From Massospora cicadina (lineage: Eukaryota; Entomophthoromycota; Entomophthoromycetes; Entomophthorales; Entomophthoraceae), in contig JAKSZP010009277.1 of assembly GCA_022478985.1 (NCBI GenBank), positions 62,001 to 126,000 of the forward strand: DNA of 64,000 bases. The letters run 5' to 3'. This document shows, in pieces, positions 34,152-45,860 of this stretch (its first letter is position 1; each line of letters starts with the position of its first letter). The position numbers were made by a program, and so were the translations under genes. Below the pieces are notes generated by a model that was given only the letters and a program-made list of their open reading frames with translations, had not been told where the DNA came from and made no database searches.

Positions 34152-34766
34152 CTTATCAATCTCCTCAGTTACTACTTCCTCAGCTGCCTTAAATTGGTGG
34201 ATCAGCTGAGACCTGATGGGGGATGATCCTCATTGTCCAATCAATGTACCACCCCCCAAGCGCATTCTAAATTGTATTCAACAACGGCAAGAATCTCCTT
34301 GTACTTTTAAAATAAAGCTAATTCTTGGGCTTTTTGTTCCTCCAATAACCCTATTAAATTCTCCTGAAGTACCACTGTCATTATGACAGGCTGCAACTAG
34401 ATGGGTAGACCAGTTAAATCTAGCAACCTGAACTCATGAACCCAAAGGACCTCCTCAGCAGGAATCAAGTGTAAATAGGCCACTACTTGATGCCAGCGAA
34501 TATGCATTGTCTAGTTTTATATATTTGCTATATTCACCTTGATCTCCTCACGACCCAGTAGTATAATGCCAGAACCATGTGAGGCTCAAGCCATAAATTA
34601 CTGATAGGGCTCAATGACCTCTCCATAAAGCCCAGCTGGCACCTTCATCTATAGCTCAGTATTTATTTCTTGGTGTCCAGAAGATGATTATATGGCCAGC
34701 AACTCTAAGTAGAAGCCCTTGATATTCATATATTTTCTAAGGAAGGGCCCGGGTGTTGCTCTTTAG

Positions 34767-35292
34767 TTAATGGTAGCAAATCAGAATCACCCCATTGCTA
34801 TATGCCAGGTTGATATGTCCCATATGCACCTGATCCTTTGGCACTCCGCTAGAGGTAAAGTAAATTTGGATCTGCTGCCCTATATTATTGAACGTCTCCT
34901 CTGTCATATCAATGACAGCCTCAAAGTGTCGCAGGAAGAAAGTTCCAATTAACATGTCATAATTATTTTGCAACACTATTGATGGGGCTACAACAATGAT
35001 TGACCCAAACCACAAAGGTAGCGCACTTTACGCTTTCTCAGAGACCATGCTGTCCGCTCCAGCGGTACCATACACCATTCAATATTCAACATCAGGCTTC
35101 AACTCTAACTTCACCTCCAACTTAGTGGAAACTATGTTGACTGGGGCATACGTATCTATTATTGCACAAACTTGTGTTTTGCTACCACAATGTCACAGTA
35201 CGTACATTCTAAATATGATGAATCCTGTCTGTGTAACACATGACCATGTAAAGACCGTCCATTTCCAAGAAAACTTGCAATCTCTTAACTAA
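34767..35292 (-). pseudogene. E4 protease, partial
   Basis: The C-terminal half of the retropepsin is open at 35015-34767: VVAPSIVLQNNYDMLIGTFF, then LRHFEAVIDMTEETF. It matches the E5 protease (VLPDMSYNVLISTDFLRRYG). The catalytic Asp loop should lie near 35100-35250 on the minus strand but is not readable. Confidence 0.6.
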
Positions 35293-35680
35293 CTTTAGGG
35301 TATGCTTTGATGATAGTGTCGACTGGAAGGGCGATGATTACTCCCTGCAAGGACGGTGCATCTGCAGATGGGTCCAATTTGTCAGGGGAAACTTAGTTGA
35401 ACATTTGACAAGCGTATGGCTTTGACTACATTGGAGATCCTTTTTCTGCCGTGGCTTTGGCTTGCACTCATGTCAATATATTCACTCTTCCAACAAGCTG
35501 CTGATACAGAAATGAGTCATCATATGGAGGGGCTTCCTCTGAAGATAGAGTTTTTATTTCAGGTGGGACATTTGAGGTTGGGAGAGAGGAGGTAGAGAGT
35601 CCCATCTCTACTCCAATCCGAATTTTCCCTGATAAAACTTATCCCTACTGTACAAGATGGCCCTGAAAATTAGGGCAACC

Positions 35681-36485
35681 TCATGCCAGGTGCCCAGAGC
35701 AGCCACATTCAAAACAATTAGCCCTGTAGGGCCCGCATCCTTGATTATTGTAAGATGGGACTTGCTGATAATTTGATAATGGGTGATTGGCATAATTATG
35801 CCCAGGTAGGTAGATGGGCTGTTGACAATAAGCAGGTCCATGGTGGAAGTGGAACTTCTGGGGGTAACTCAGCATAATCTGTACCATATGGCTGAATTTC
35901 CCCAAATAAGGTTTGACAACAGCGGCAGTATGTTTCCACTCTGTACTGGGTGGTGGGAAGGTTATGGCTAGATGGAACAAAAACTGAACAATTTTAAGCA
36001 GGTGTGCGTCATCATCCAACATTGAGTTCATGACATTGTAAAGCTCATGGTATAGCTTCACCGCAAAGGTTATTATAATGCATATGTCAGATTAAGATAA
36101 AGTCCCTGCCCCAATTAACACGTGAGCTTCCACCATAAATCAATCAGCAAATGCGGTGAGGGTCCTATCACGCTAAAACCCAATGGTCAAAAACTCGTCC
36201 TTCTGCTGAAACTTCTTTCTCAATCCCTCAAACAACTGCTGCACAGTATCCTTTACCTCTTGATGTGTAACTGAACTGTTTGGAAGATAGCAGGTAACTT
36301 TATCGGCTATCAACATACAAGATAAATATTAACAGTTTTTCTTTATGCCAATATGAGGCTCCGTCTGTCTCAAACTCAAATTGCTTAAAGAACCCATGAA
36401 TATTTCCTTTACAATAAAATGGAGGAAGCTTATCATTACAAACCTCCTTTAGAAGCTCCTTCTGCCTTTTGAGCAAAGCATTCAA
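35681..36485 (-). pseudogene. E4 gag with zinc knuckle, decayed
   Basis: The N-terminal fragment (36485-36300) reads LPPFYCKGNIHGFFKQFEFE, the start of the capsid. The C-terminal fragment (36061-35681) starts MKLYHELYNVMNSMLDDDAH and is His/Pro/Tyr-rich after 60 residues. It ends in CFECGCSGHLA, and the next residues on the minus strand continue the C-x2-C-x4-H-x4-C knuckle. Gag would form the particle and bind RNA. Stops separate the two parts. Confidence 0.75.
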
Positions 36486-36611
36486 GGCAAATTTTTGAGT
36501 TCCGCATATTCAACTGGTGCAGCATGTTGTAAAGATACCCTGACAAAGTAAATGTGATGCAACATGGCCAGTTACTGAAAAATTTTATCATTTTTTGTAA
36601 TTGATCAATGG

Positions 36612-36631
36612 GCCCCCTGTAGTGAGCACCA
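36612..36631 (-). other. Primer-binding site of E4
   Basis: The minus strand reads TGGTGCTCACTACAGGGGGC one base after the 5' LTR edge. It is identical to the site at 17242-17261. Confidence 0.85.
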
Positions 36632-36632
36632 C

Positions 36633-37526
36633 CATTATAAATTTGGCGAATTGTTGAGATATGCTATAAGGTTTTTGTGCAGGGTCAAGTCCAATGAGCA
36701 GCGGAAAGACAATATGGAGATTGTCATCCCACAAGACAAATTTAAAGATTATAAATAAAATATGAAGCAATCGCTTCAGCAAGATTACTTTATTTATTTA
36801 ATATAGAACAACAGATTCCTTCTGCTCCGCTCACTTCTTCCTATCAACAATCTCCCTCCTTCAATCTTCTCATATCACTTATATATCAGCAAATTCAATT
36901 GATACTGACCCTTTTGCTTAGACTATTTGTTCCGCCATTTTCTTATTGGTTCCAGCTGAGTTTACATATATTTTTATTTAACTGAGGCAAGCTGAACAGG
37001 GGACAGGCATTACCAAAAGAAAGAAATAAATGACATGAAACCTGAACAGGGTCAACTCCATCAAAGAAAGTTTTTCCACCTCCTGATTGGGACTCAAATT
37101 TTTCTGGTTACGTCATGGGTAAGGTTTTCGTGTTATTAGACCTACTAACTGCCAATAGCTTCCTTTGGCTGGCACCTTAATCGATGTGCAAAGGGTGGGA
37201 ATCAAACCCACAACCTTCAGGTTGGTAGCTGTATACCCTTACTGACTCACCTTCCACCCCTGAGTTTACATATATTAAATTCACGATTTTCTTAGTTTGA
37301 GGAAATCCACTCATTATATGTCATACATTGACATCTCATTATTTGTTGTATTTTGAAATCACCTTATTGCTTAATTTGGAGGCGATCCAATAACTACCCT
37401 TCTAACCCAATATTGCCTCATTTCAAGGCGCTCAAATAATCATAACTATGAATCATGGACGGTGTATTATGGTCAATCTTTCATGTCTATTTTGGCTTAT
37501 TGTCCAGTAATATCAGAATCTTGACA
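36633..37526 (-). repeat. 5' LTR of E4, carrying a SINE
   Basis: 894 bp in total. Removing the SINE and one duplication copy leaves about 590 bp, matching the left LTR. The terminal TG (plus strand) has mutated to CA next to the PBS side. Confidence 0.88.
36973..37260 (-). mobile_element. tRNA-derived SINE, copy 2
   Basis: This 288-bp SINE is flanked by perfect 16-bp duplications TGAGTTTACATATATT (36957-36972 and 37261-37276), with the empty site visible in the E4 3' LTR. On the minus strand the head has an A-box-like TGAGTCAGTAAG (within 37236-37249) and a B box GGTTTGATTCC (37198-37208), about 35 bases apart as in tRNA. The body matches copy 1 at 18286. The tail reads TGCCTGTCCCCTGTTCAGC and CTTGCCTCAGTTAAATAAAA. 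Confidence 0.92.
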
Positions 37527-37531
37527 GGGAT

Positions 37532-38620
37532 CTTTGCAGTTTTCACTACATTTTTTGAGTTTATAAAAGGGCCACTAAACGTGCTGCCTGATATGTTAAG
37601 ATGCAACCATGACATGGCTCAGGCCCAGAGGATGACTTGTATGAGCTCAACACAATGTTCCCTCCTCCATGACCCTCACCCTGGCTCCAGATACAGTATC
37701 ATATGCTGATCTGTCCCCAGAGACATCCATTTATGACCGCGTTTTGGCAGATCAATTTTGTTGCCCTGATGGGATAGAGTTGGTGAAGGAATGGAGACTA
37801 GGCAGAACAAAAATTTCCCTGTATGCCTTAAAGGATGAGATAATCTTCTTTTTATATAATATTTAGTTCCCACTTGCCTTGCGCATGCAGGTATTTGAGG
37901 ATTACTAAGCCACACCTGCAGTGGGCCATCCTGGTTCAAAGAAGGGCGCTTAACTAGTCAAAAGAACCTAAAATTGTCCTGGGCTCTTTTAAGGATAACC
38001 CAAGCTGGGTAGCAGGCTGTATTACCTGCTCTCACTCCAAATCAGACCAAACATGAAAAAAAGGTTTTTTCCACCTTCTGCAACAAAATGAACTTCCCTG
38101 GACATCTGTATCAGTGGACCTCATAGAGCAACTTCCCATGTCTAAAGGGTTTGATGCCACAATGGTGGTTGTAGATAGGTTCACAAGTTTGCTCTGTTTA
38201 TCTCATGTCACACAACCATTACAGCAGCAGATACAGCAGCTCTCTTTATTACTCATGTGTTCGCCATGTTTGAACATCCCAATAGAGATTGTGAGTGATC
38301 TTGTCACATAATTTACAGCCAGGTTTTGGGACGCCTTGGTGGGACTTCTCAATATCAAGCCCTGCCGCTATATGGCATATCAACTAAATTCAGATGGGCA
38401 AATTGAGAGATAATCAAGACCTAGAACATATTTGCGTTGTTATTCCTCTGCCACCCAGGATATCTGGGCTATGGACCTCCCTCTGGCACAATTCACTTAC
38501 AACAACATGTTTCAAGCCTCCATCGGATTTCCAATATTTAAGTCTACTTTGAGATATAATCCTTCATTCCAGATTGAGACACGCCTGACCTCTGTGGTTT
38601 CTGCAGCAGAGGACTGAATC
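37532..38620 (+). pseudogene. E3 end of RNase H and integrase
   Basis: Directly after the E4 duplication, EFIKGPLNVLPDMLRCN matches the gypsy motif IKGxxNxxxDxLSR that ends RNase H, so the frame continues across E4. A degraded integrase zinc domain follows, with CITCSHSKSD near 38020. The core is clearer: SVDLIEQLPMSKGFDATMVV (first Asp), IPIEIVSDLVT (second Asp) and LNSDGQIER (Glu), the D-D-E triad. QFTYNNMFQASIGFPIF follows, a hallmark after the core. Several stops inactivate it. Confidence 0.8.
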
Positions 38621-38889
38621 ACCAAGTTTTGGTACACTTAAAAACTTGATCAAGAACAATTTTCTAGGCCATTGGAGACTATAGGAAGTTTGCTGATAGG
38701 AAGTGAGTTCCAGTGCACAATATCTCAGAAGGCTACTTTGTTATTCTTGACATCCACCAGTTAAAGAAGAAGGTATCTCACGGAAGTTGGCTAATAAGTG
38801 CTCAGGGCCTTTTGGAATATAAAAGGATTTGGGCAATAATGAATAACGCATCAAGCTTCCCACCCACTGGAAACATCATACTGTATTCC

Positions 38890-39235
38890 ACTTTTCCAAT
38901 TATTCCTTTTAAGAGAGAGCGACCTACTACCCCAGAGCATATCATTATGGGGGATTTCCACGAGGCAGAAGTTGAGGTAATACTGGCCTTAAGGAAATCC
39001 AGGAGTTCTGTCTGAGACCTTGTTGAACAAAAAAGGTTACCCTGCCTATAAAAATAGTTGGACAAGTGCAAGGGACTGTGAGAATTGGAAGGAGAATTTA
39101 GATGATTACCAGAGTCACATTCTGAGGCCCCCTATCCGCCTAAAAATCTCTGACACTCTGGCCATCAAACTCCCCGCCAGGCACAAGAACTACGCTCTGG
39201 TTCATGTACCAGAAGGAGTTATCTTTCCTGTTTAA
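38890..39235 (+). pseudogene. E3 integrase C-terminal chromodomain
   Basis: One frame has EVEVILALRKSRSSV near 38968-39010. The next frame (39020-39235) continues GYPAYKNSWTSARDCENWKE and NLDDYQ. Together they form the chromodomain pattern: E-V-E-x-I-L, then W-K-G-Y-xx-x-x-x-S-W, with an acidic C-terminal helix. In chromoviruses it directs integration to marked chromatin. One frameshift lies between the halves. A 30-residue tail ends at 39235. Confidence 0.75.
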
Positions 39236-39250
39236 AAAGGAGAGTATAAA

Positions 39251-39726
39251 GTATTTCTGGAAACCCAACCTCTTGGGTTAGATCATGAGAAGTTCCCTTA
39301 CAAAGGAAATAAGGGACCTAAGGCACCTATGGAGCCCTTGTTCATTTGTGACTTGCCCCATGATGTAGATGAGCGCTGGGTAACTGCTTTAGCCCCCCGA
39401 AAAACCACCTAAATTACCCCCCTTTTCTTCTTCTTACCTTATGAATAAGATCAAGAGGGTCTGTAGGGAGGTAGTACTAGACAGAGGCTACCAGCAGGGC
39501 TTCCACCCTCATCTGGTCCCCACCCTAACATCTCATACCACATTATAAATGGGGAAAATTGACCCAAAAACTTGGGAAAGCATTAGCAAGTCAGAAAGGC
39601 TTGTTTAGCCACAGAATTCAAAACTTTGGGCCTCATTGTGCTAACCTGAGTTGAGAATTCAGTCCTGGAAAAATAAAATTAAATCAATCATTGAAATTGA
39701 CTCTAATGAGAAAAAATAATGCTGGG
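39251..39726 (+). repeat. Probable 3' LTR part of E3, cut by E5
   Basis: It is collinear with 26331-26800 up to AATAATGC at about 39722, where the E5 LTR starts. The sequence after E5 (from 49016) does not resume the repeat. Confidence 0.55.
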
Positions 39727-40848
39727 TTTCAGATGCTGGTGATTGACCTGAAAATAAATCCTAAGATAACCATCAACTTAAGGTGATTACCTTTCTATAA
39801 CTTGGGATAATTACCTTAATTTTCAACTATGTCCAATCACTCTAATAACAACTTGGGATGAATATCCTAACATTGATTTAGCCAATTACCCTTTTGACAG
39901 CTTGGGCTGACTACCCTTAGCTCTACTCAGGCCAAAAATACTCACAACAAATTGGCAATTGGTCTCAATTAATTGGGCATAATATCGCTATATATCTTCA
40001 AGAAATTATACTAGAATCATCCCTAAAAACAGCTCAGAATCCCATGGTCAAATACAGCTATTAGCTTTCTATCATATTTACACAATCAGTTTCCTATCCT
40101 ATGGAAAATAAAGTATGCCAATACTTGTAATTGACATGATAGCACTTACACATGTACTGCCCAAATGGAAATACTTAGTGCTATTAAGAGGCTTGAAACG
40201 TCTTAATTAGTGGTATATCATTTACTTAAAATTGATGCCAAATTCCCAGAAGTTAATAATGTCTCAGCTGTATAAAAAAATTCAGATTGTGCTTATTTTA
40301 GGACAATTTTGCACATTTGTGTTGTGCTTTTTGTCCCTGAAACTTTCCCAATTCTGAGAGTATTTGCCACCAATAGTCCTAGAAATAGTTCATGGTTATA
40401 TCAGTTAAAGGGCTGAACTGATGTGAAAAATAATATCTGCAGGTATTGCATGCTCAAAATGTGACCAGGAGATGCCCTAGAGGTATAAATACTGGCGCCT
40501 GACCTAACGAATTTAAAATCCAATCAAATCTCCTAGTAAAGATATATTTTACTAATTTTCTTTTGCGTGGTTCTTATCAGAGTTTATCCTTGAACCGTGT
40601 CAACAAGCTGTTAGGTCAGAGATATTTAGCTTGTACCTTTGGCTGCCTCAGTAGAATCTCTCAAATTTAAAAGGATATTCACCCAAAATTGACCAGAAGA
40701 CTCATATCAATTTAGATAAGCCTAGTGAGCTTCTAAACGGTCGTAATACTATAAGAAACAGGCTAAAATTGAGGATCTTTCAGCCAAAATTCTTCCAAAT
40801 TATATGTGCAGGACTTATTTTATCAAGTGAAAATCCTTGTGCTTAACA
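39727..40848 (+). repeat. 5' LTR of E5
   Basis: About 1.12 kb, starting TTTCAGATGCTGG (TG mutated to TT) and ending CTTAACA. It is collinear with the 3' LTR and with the solo LTR at 8204-9270. A TATAAATA-type sequence occurs near 40483 and AAAGATATATTTT near 40536, which would fit promoter and RNA-end regions. Confidence 0.85.
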
Positions 40849-40850
40849 AC

Positions 40851-40868
40851 TGGTTTTCCCTCAAAATC
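40851..40868 (+). other. Primer-binding site of E5
   Basis: TGGTTTTCCCTCAAAATC begins two bases after the LTR end. It differs from the shared site of E1, E2, E4 and the miniature element, so E5 would use a different tRNA primer. Confidence 0.55.
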
Positions 40869-41774
40869 AGTGACACCTTCTAAAATAAGACCACACAACC
40901 AGTTACTGGAAGATTTAGCCAGAAAAAAATGTGACAACGAGATGGAAACTAGTGACAATGAAATCTCTAATTTTTCTAATACCACACGCCAAGCCTCTGA
41001 TTTGGGTATCTCCTACTCCCTGGATCTGGTTACAGGTGGGGGGTCTCATGTAGATGCAACAAGCCTGATTTATCTTACATCTGAAAGTGTTAATCCATGC
41101 AGGAAACTCTATATCAGGATTTAGGATTGCTGCTTTGTAAATTGATTCCTCTTTTGGCCTGCTCTACTACTTCAAGGTTCAGGCATTCAAGATGGAGATT
41201 TATATGATTTAACGTGATGCAATTATAGCATCTTTCACCAGACGTCTCACAAACAGTCAAGCACTAATGAATTTCTTGTTAATTTTTCTAAACCTCAATC
41301 AAGCATACTCAGCAAGTTCTTGCTACACAAAATCTGGAATCCATGGAAATCTACCGTTTACAAGGGAAGAACAATCTTCCCAAAATGATTTACTAGATAA
41401 ACTAGACTTCAGTTTTACCAAAGTCTGAAAACAAATTTAGATAAAACAAAGTAAAACCAAATAAACTCATCAAAGATTAAACACCCTTGAGGCGCTACAA
41501 AATGTAGGAGTCCAAAAAATAGCCATAAAAGTTCTTGTTCACCATGGGCTACGCACAAATGGGTTCAAAACATGGATGCCCGTTTAAAAAACTATAAACT
41601 TATTATGATTTAAAATTATCTCATACAGGATGACTCAACACACAGGCTACTTTGGGCTAAAGAGAGCACCAGGACTTAAATTCAAAGTAAGTTCACTTTG
41701 AGAAGTATGTTCAAACTTAGTTGAGTATATTAAACAAGAACATTAGAGAAGTTGCAGCATTACCATCGGTATAA

Positions 41775-43200
41775 AATATGGACAAGAAGGATGCTCAGAT
41801 CAAAGAGGAATTCTTAAAAATTTAGACTTTCATGTCAAGGTTGCAGGCCAGAAATGCTGAAATTACTTAGGATATTTGGGAACTCAGAATGCAATTATCA
41901 ACTGCAAATTTCTGAGTAGATAGTATGACTAAAGATGCTTCCACCCCTAGTGCAGTTTTTGAGTTTGAAACCTGTACTGGCTAAAAACATTCTTAGTGTG
42001 GTATTTTTGTCCCAAGGTCGACCCACCTCAAAAATTATTAGTATGACTAAAGATCAAATGCATAATATCCAATAATTTTTATTTGAATAGGAACATGAAA
42101 ACCTTAAAAAAGAAGTTGAATACCTTAAAAGCAAAGTTACCAGTGCTCACCCAGCCTTGATGATGGAGAAATTGAATAAAGCTCTTCTCATTCAGCCAAA
42201 AAACGACATGGAAAAACAATTTAGAGCCGAATTCAAGTAATAGAATCCAGAAGTTTGGAGCAATATCATGATATTGAATCATTGGGAATCAATACTAATA
42301 CAGAAACTGATTTTTCGAACATCCATCCTATGCCAAAAGTTCTGGCATCAAATATGACTCCAGATACTTCTTGGCAAGAAAAAGGGCTGATTCTATCTAA
42401 TGATTAGTTAAGGCGTTCAAGCACTAGAAGAAGTGTGGTACCTATACCTGAAACAGGGCGAGATGACTTCAAACCTCTGAACTTGCCAAAGTTTGATAGA
42501 GATAGGAACGTTTACTCTTTTCTCAAGCTATTTGAAAAAGCAATGTGGGGAGCATCAGACCATGCAAAAGGATCAGCATTAATCAACTCACTTGATGCCC
42601 ATAGCTGTGACCTCATTATGCCCTACCTGACAATGTTTGGTTCTATATGGATGCAAAAGTTTTAATGATAAAACAACTTGGAGGGTCTGGAGAATTAGCG
42701 GTCCAAAAACTGAGCTTCTTAGTAATAAATTCATGCAGAATGAAACTATTAAGGACTTTGCTGAAGGATTTTTCCATTAGGCACAAGTCTTGATTAAGTG
42801 CAACGCAATGACTGAGTTTGATGCTAAGATTGAAATGGAGCATGCGGTCATGCCCTATCATGACTTGCACCATGTCATTATAATGGCATTCAATAGAGAA
42901 ATTGAAACCCAAGAACTTACTAAATATCTTGAGAAGCTGTTCCCGCAGTTTCAATGCTCCTAATCAGCCCAAAGACCAGCAAAAAATTCCAATTTTCATA
43001 TCAAAAAAGCAATACTACGTCTGACCAAGTAAAAAATTCCCAAACTATGAATTGAAAATTGAGCAAAAGCAGCATCCAGTGCCAATTACATACCACAACT
43101 GTTGTCAAAAGGAGCATTTATGATAGCCAATGCTACAGACGGTCAGACAAAAAGCCTGGGGTCAACGTTGCTCTAGAAATCAACTGTGACAGCGAGGTGA
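41775..43200 (+). pseudogene. E5 gag, decayed
   Basis: From about 41778 a frame reads MDKKDAQIKEEFLKI. Near 42090 a coiled-coil-like stretch has NLKKEVEYLKSKV. The capsid core at 42435-42665 reads LNLPKFDRDRNVYSFLKLFE, then ASDHAKGSALINSLDAHSCD and LIMPYL, homologous to E2 gag. Later fragments continue to about 43200, where the nucleocapsid region should be; no clean CCHC motif remains. Frameshifts and stops break every part. Confidence 0.65.
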
Positions 43201-43649
43201 GAAAAGAGCAGGTTTAGTAGAGGTGAAATGCTTTATATTTACTGACGTGCACACAAACCATTCCACCTGACCCTGGTGAGCTCTTTATGGTCAAAGATGT
43301 TGTCAAAGATAACCTCCACCATATTGTGGCTAATGATGTCCTTAAGATTACTACTTGGTTTAAAACAAAGGCAACTAAACCTTTAAAAATTACCAAAGGA
43401 GCCTGAGAAGAGATGTCAAAACCTTACGCAGAACAGATTAGTGATCAGTGTTTGGACCACTAACTTGGATGTTCAACTAACTTACCTTCATCTAACAACA
43501 TACAAGTAGCCATTCCCATGAAGACCTTAGCAGATAACTTTCTAGATATTTACTCAAGTCTGAAATCACATCTGGAATCTGGCAGCAATCTCAGTATTCA
43601 CACAATAAATACCTCTGAAAACTACTATGAATCTACTTATGTGGACATA

Positions 43650-44051
43650 GCAGTAAACAAGGTGTAGTTTGGGCCATCATTGATAGCAGTGCCCCTATCA
43701 ATATAGTCAGCACAAAATTGGTTAAAAAGTTGAAAATTGCACCCGACGTTGCCACTGTCAGGAATATGGTACAGCTGGAACACATACAACTAAATTGATG
43801 GGTGCATACAGTACCTACCTCTCAGATTTGGATCTATTGTAGTGACGGCGCCTGCCATAGTGTTGCCAGATATGAGCTATAATGTCCTAATCAGTACTGA
43901 TTTCCTAAGGAGATATGGAGTTGTTATCAATCATAAGGATGATACTCTCACCATTCTCGGCCAGGCTATTCCACTTTACTATAAAAGGATAGGTAAGTTG
44001 ATAAAAAGAAGCCCAGCCTATTCATCAATATGGCCTACAAAGATAGAGTAG
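43650..44051 (+). pseudogene. E5 protease, decayed
   Basis: The frame at about 43666-43750 reads VVWAIIDSSAPINIVSTKLV, then KKLKIAPD. This is the retropepsin catalytic loop with D-S-S in place of D-S/T-G. The C-terminal half (43842-44051) reads VLPDMSYNVLISTDFLRRYG, then VVINHKDDTLTILGQAIPLY. The two halves are in different frames. Confidence 0.7.
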
Positions 44052-44699
44052 TCCTGATTGAGTATGTCAAAGTACAATCAAAGATAAAAATTACTACCCA
44101 CTCAGATCAATGAGTCAAAGGAAATCCTACTTTGATCAAATCAGCACATTACTATATTACCTAAAGATCAAGTAATCGTCCCAACTGGACTGACAATTAA
44201 TATCCTGGAAGGAATTTAAGGTGAAGTATATCAACCATGGTCTAAATCTTAATTTGAACCAAACATTGCCCCTGGTATTATAATTCCTGGCCATGGAGAA
44301 ATACACATCTTGTGTGCAAACTTGCAAAATTGGCTTATCTCCATAAAGCGCCAAAAACAATCTCTTTCTTCATCTGTTCCCTATTATGGAAATTAAATCA
44401 TTCCATGAGTTTGGAACTTTTATCAAATTAGGGCGTTCCACCAAGGACCTAATCAGCATTATCAATGTTGTCCCTATGGCTGATTTAAGCAACTTGACCA
44501 GCTCCAAGAAGGGCAAGCTCAGGATTTATTTAGTAAATATCAGGAATTATATATAAGATGATTTTGACTTGGGATGTGCTAAGGGTGTTATCCACACTAT
44601 TGATACAAGAGATTGTAAACTAATTTTATTATGCATGATTATTTTCTCAAATCATCATAAGAAGCTTTTCTTAAGGTTATAAAGAACTCTTCAATTGTG

Positions 44700-45310
44700 A
44701 AATGTTAGTGTCTTAAAAAAGTCCCTGGGCTGCACCAATATCAATAGTGAAAAAAAGACGGAAGCAATTAAGTTGTCATTGATCACTGGAAAATAAACAT
44801 TATGAAAAAAAGTTGTACCCTTGCCACGGATCAATGATGCCTTGGACAGGCTAGGGGCGCAAGTTTTTCTCAGTGATGGACCTTGTCAGAGGGTATTGTC
44901 AAGTAGATATGCCTAAATAAGAGCGCAAAAAATTTGCAATTATAACCCAAGAGGGCCTGTTTCAGCTGACAAGAATGCCCAAGGGCTCTACAATGTCCCA
45001 GCTACTTTTCAGAGAGTCATGGACACAAATCTGGTAATTTAAAGTTGTCATGAGTATAAGTGTACCTTGACAATTTTAATGTTTTTAGCCACGCTTTTGA
45101 CGACCACCTGGAGCACTTAGAGGTGGTTTTCAGAAAGCTAGCAGTTGAAAACTTAAATATCAAGCCCAAAATTGCCAGTTCATTAAGGATCAGTTGTATA
45201 TTGGCTTTTTAATCAACAAAGTAGGTCTTTGGCCCAAACCCTCTAAGTTTAATGCTGTTTCCAAAATGGAATGGTATAATTCCAAGTGCAATATTCAAGT
45301 ATTCTAGGCA
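44700..45310 (+). pseudogene. E5 reverse transcriptase, decayed
   Basis: Recognisable pieces are KKDGSN followed by VVIDHWKINI near 44770, the palm entry. VYLDNFNVFSHAFDDHLEHL near 45060 is the YLDD box with its last Asp changed to Asn. EVVFRKLAVENLNIKPKIAS is the thumb. At least ten stops and several frameshifts intervene. Confidence 0.7.
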
Positions 45311-45479
45311 TGATTGGGTACCATTGCTAATTTATTGCCAATTTCATATGACTTGAAGAACCTCTCTTCTACATAATTAAAGAAATGGTTTCATTTGACT
45401 AGAATCCAGCTTATCAAGAAGCATTCAAAAACCCTGATTGGCACTATTGGTAGCGCATGCTCTTTGTTATCTGGACTCT

Positions 45480-45860
45480 GATTGAAAATTCATCGTCCAA
45501 ACCAACGCATCACTAATGGCAATTGAGGTCATGTTATCTCATATTGGGGATGATGGCGAAGATCATTCAGTTGCCTTTGCTAGTTGGACCTTAAATGTTC
45601 ATGAAAAAATTATACGGTGATGGAATAAGAATGCTTGGCCATCAAATATGCTTGCAAGAAATTTTGAGTCTACTTGCTTGGCACTCACTTTAAAGTTATT
45701 ACTTATCATGCATCCCTAAGATGGCTGAACAAATTAAGAGAGCCTAAGGGCTGATTACCCTGCTGGGCGTTGAAGCTTTAAACCTACAACTACACAATTG
45801 ATCATTACACCGGGGTAAAGCATCATAATGCAACTGCCTATCCTGACTGTCCACTATCAC
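45480..45860 (+). pseudogene. E5 RNase H, decayed
   Basis: KFIVQTNASLMAIEVMLSHI near 45488 parallels FxxxTDASxxAxGAVLxQ, with the catalytic Asp replaced by Asn. VAFASWTLNVHEKI follows, then degraded Leu-rich sequence. It directly follows RT. Confidence 0.6.

Larger units (their letters stand above)
31129..37526 (-). mobile_element. E4: complete minus-strand Ty3/gypsy element
   Basis: This 6398-bp element starts TGTTATAAATTT and ends TCTTGACA on the plus strand. It is flanked by perfect 5-bp duplications GGGAT (31124-31128 and 37527-37531). The LTRs are 31129-31713 and 36633-37526, the latter enlarged by a SINE. On the minus strand the order is PBS, gag, protease, RT, RNase H, integrase, polypurine tract. 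All genes are decayed. It sits in the RNase H region of E3, so it is younger than E3. Confidence 0.92.
26331..39726 (+). mobile_element. E3: plus-strand chromovirus, interrupted by E4
   Basis: The plus-strand order is a terminal repeat (26331-26800), gag (about 28500-29395), protease (29438-29629), RT and start of RNase H (about 29890-31110), E4 insertion (31129-37526), end of RNase H and integrase (37532-38620), chromodomain (about 38900-39115), and a matching terminal repeat (39251-39726). A C-terminal chromodomain on integrase defines chromoviruses, which use it to target chromatin. All genes are decayed. Its right repeat is cut at 39726 by E5. Confidence 0.75.
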
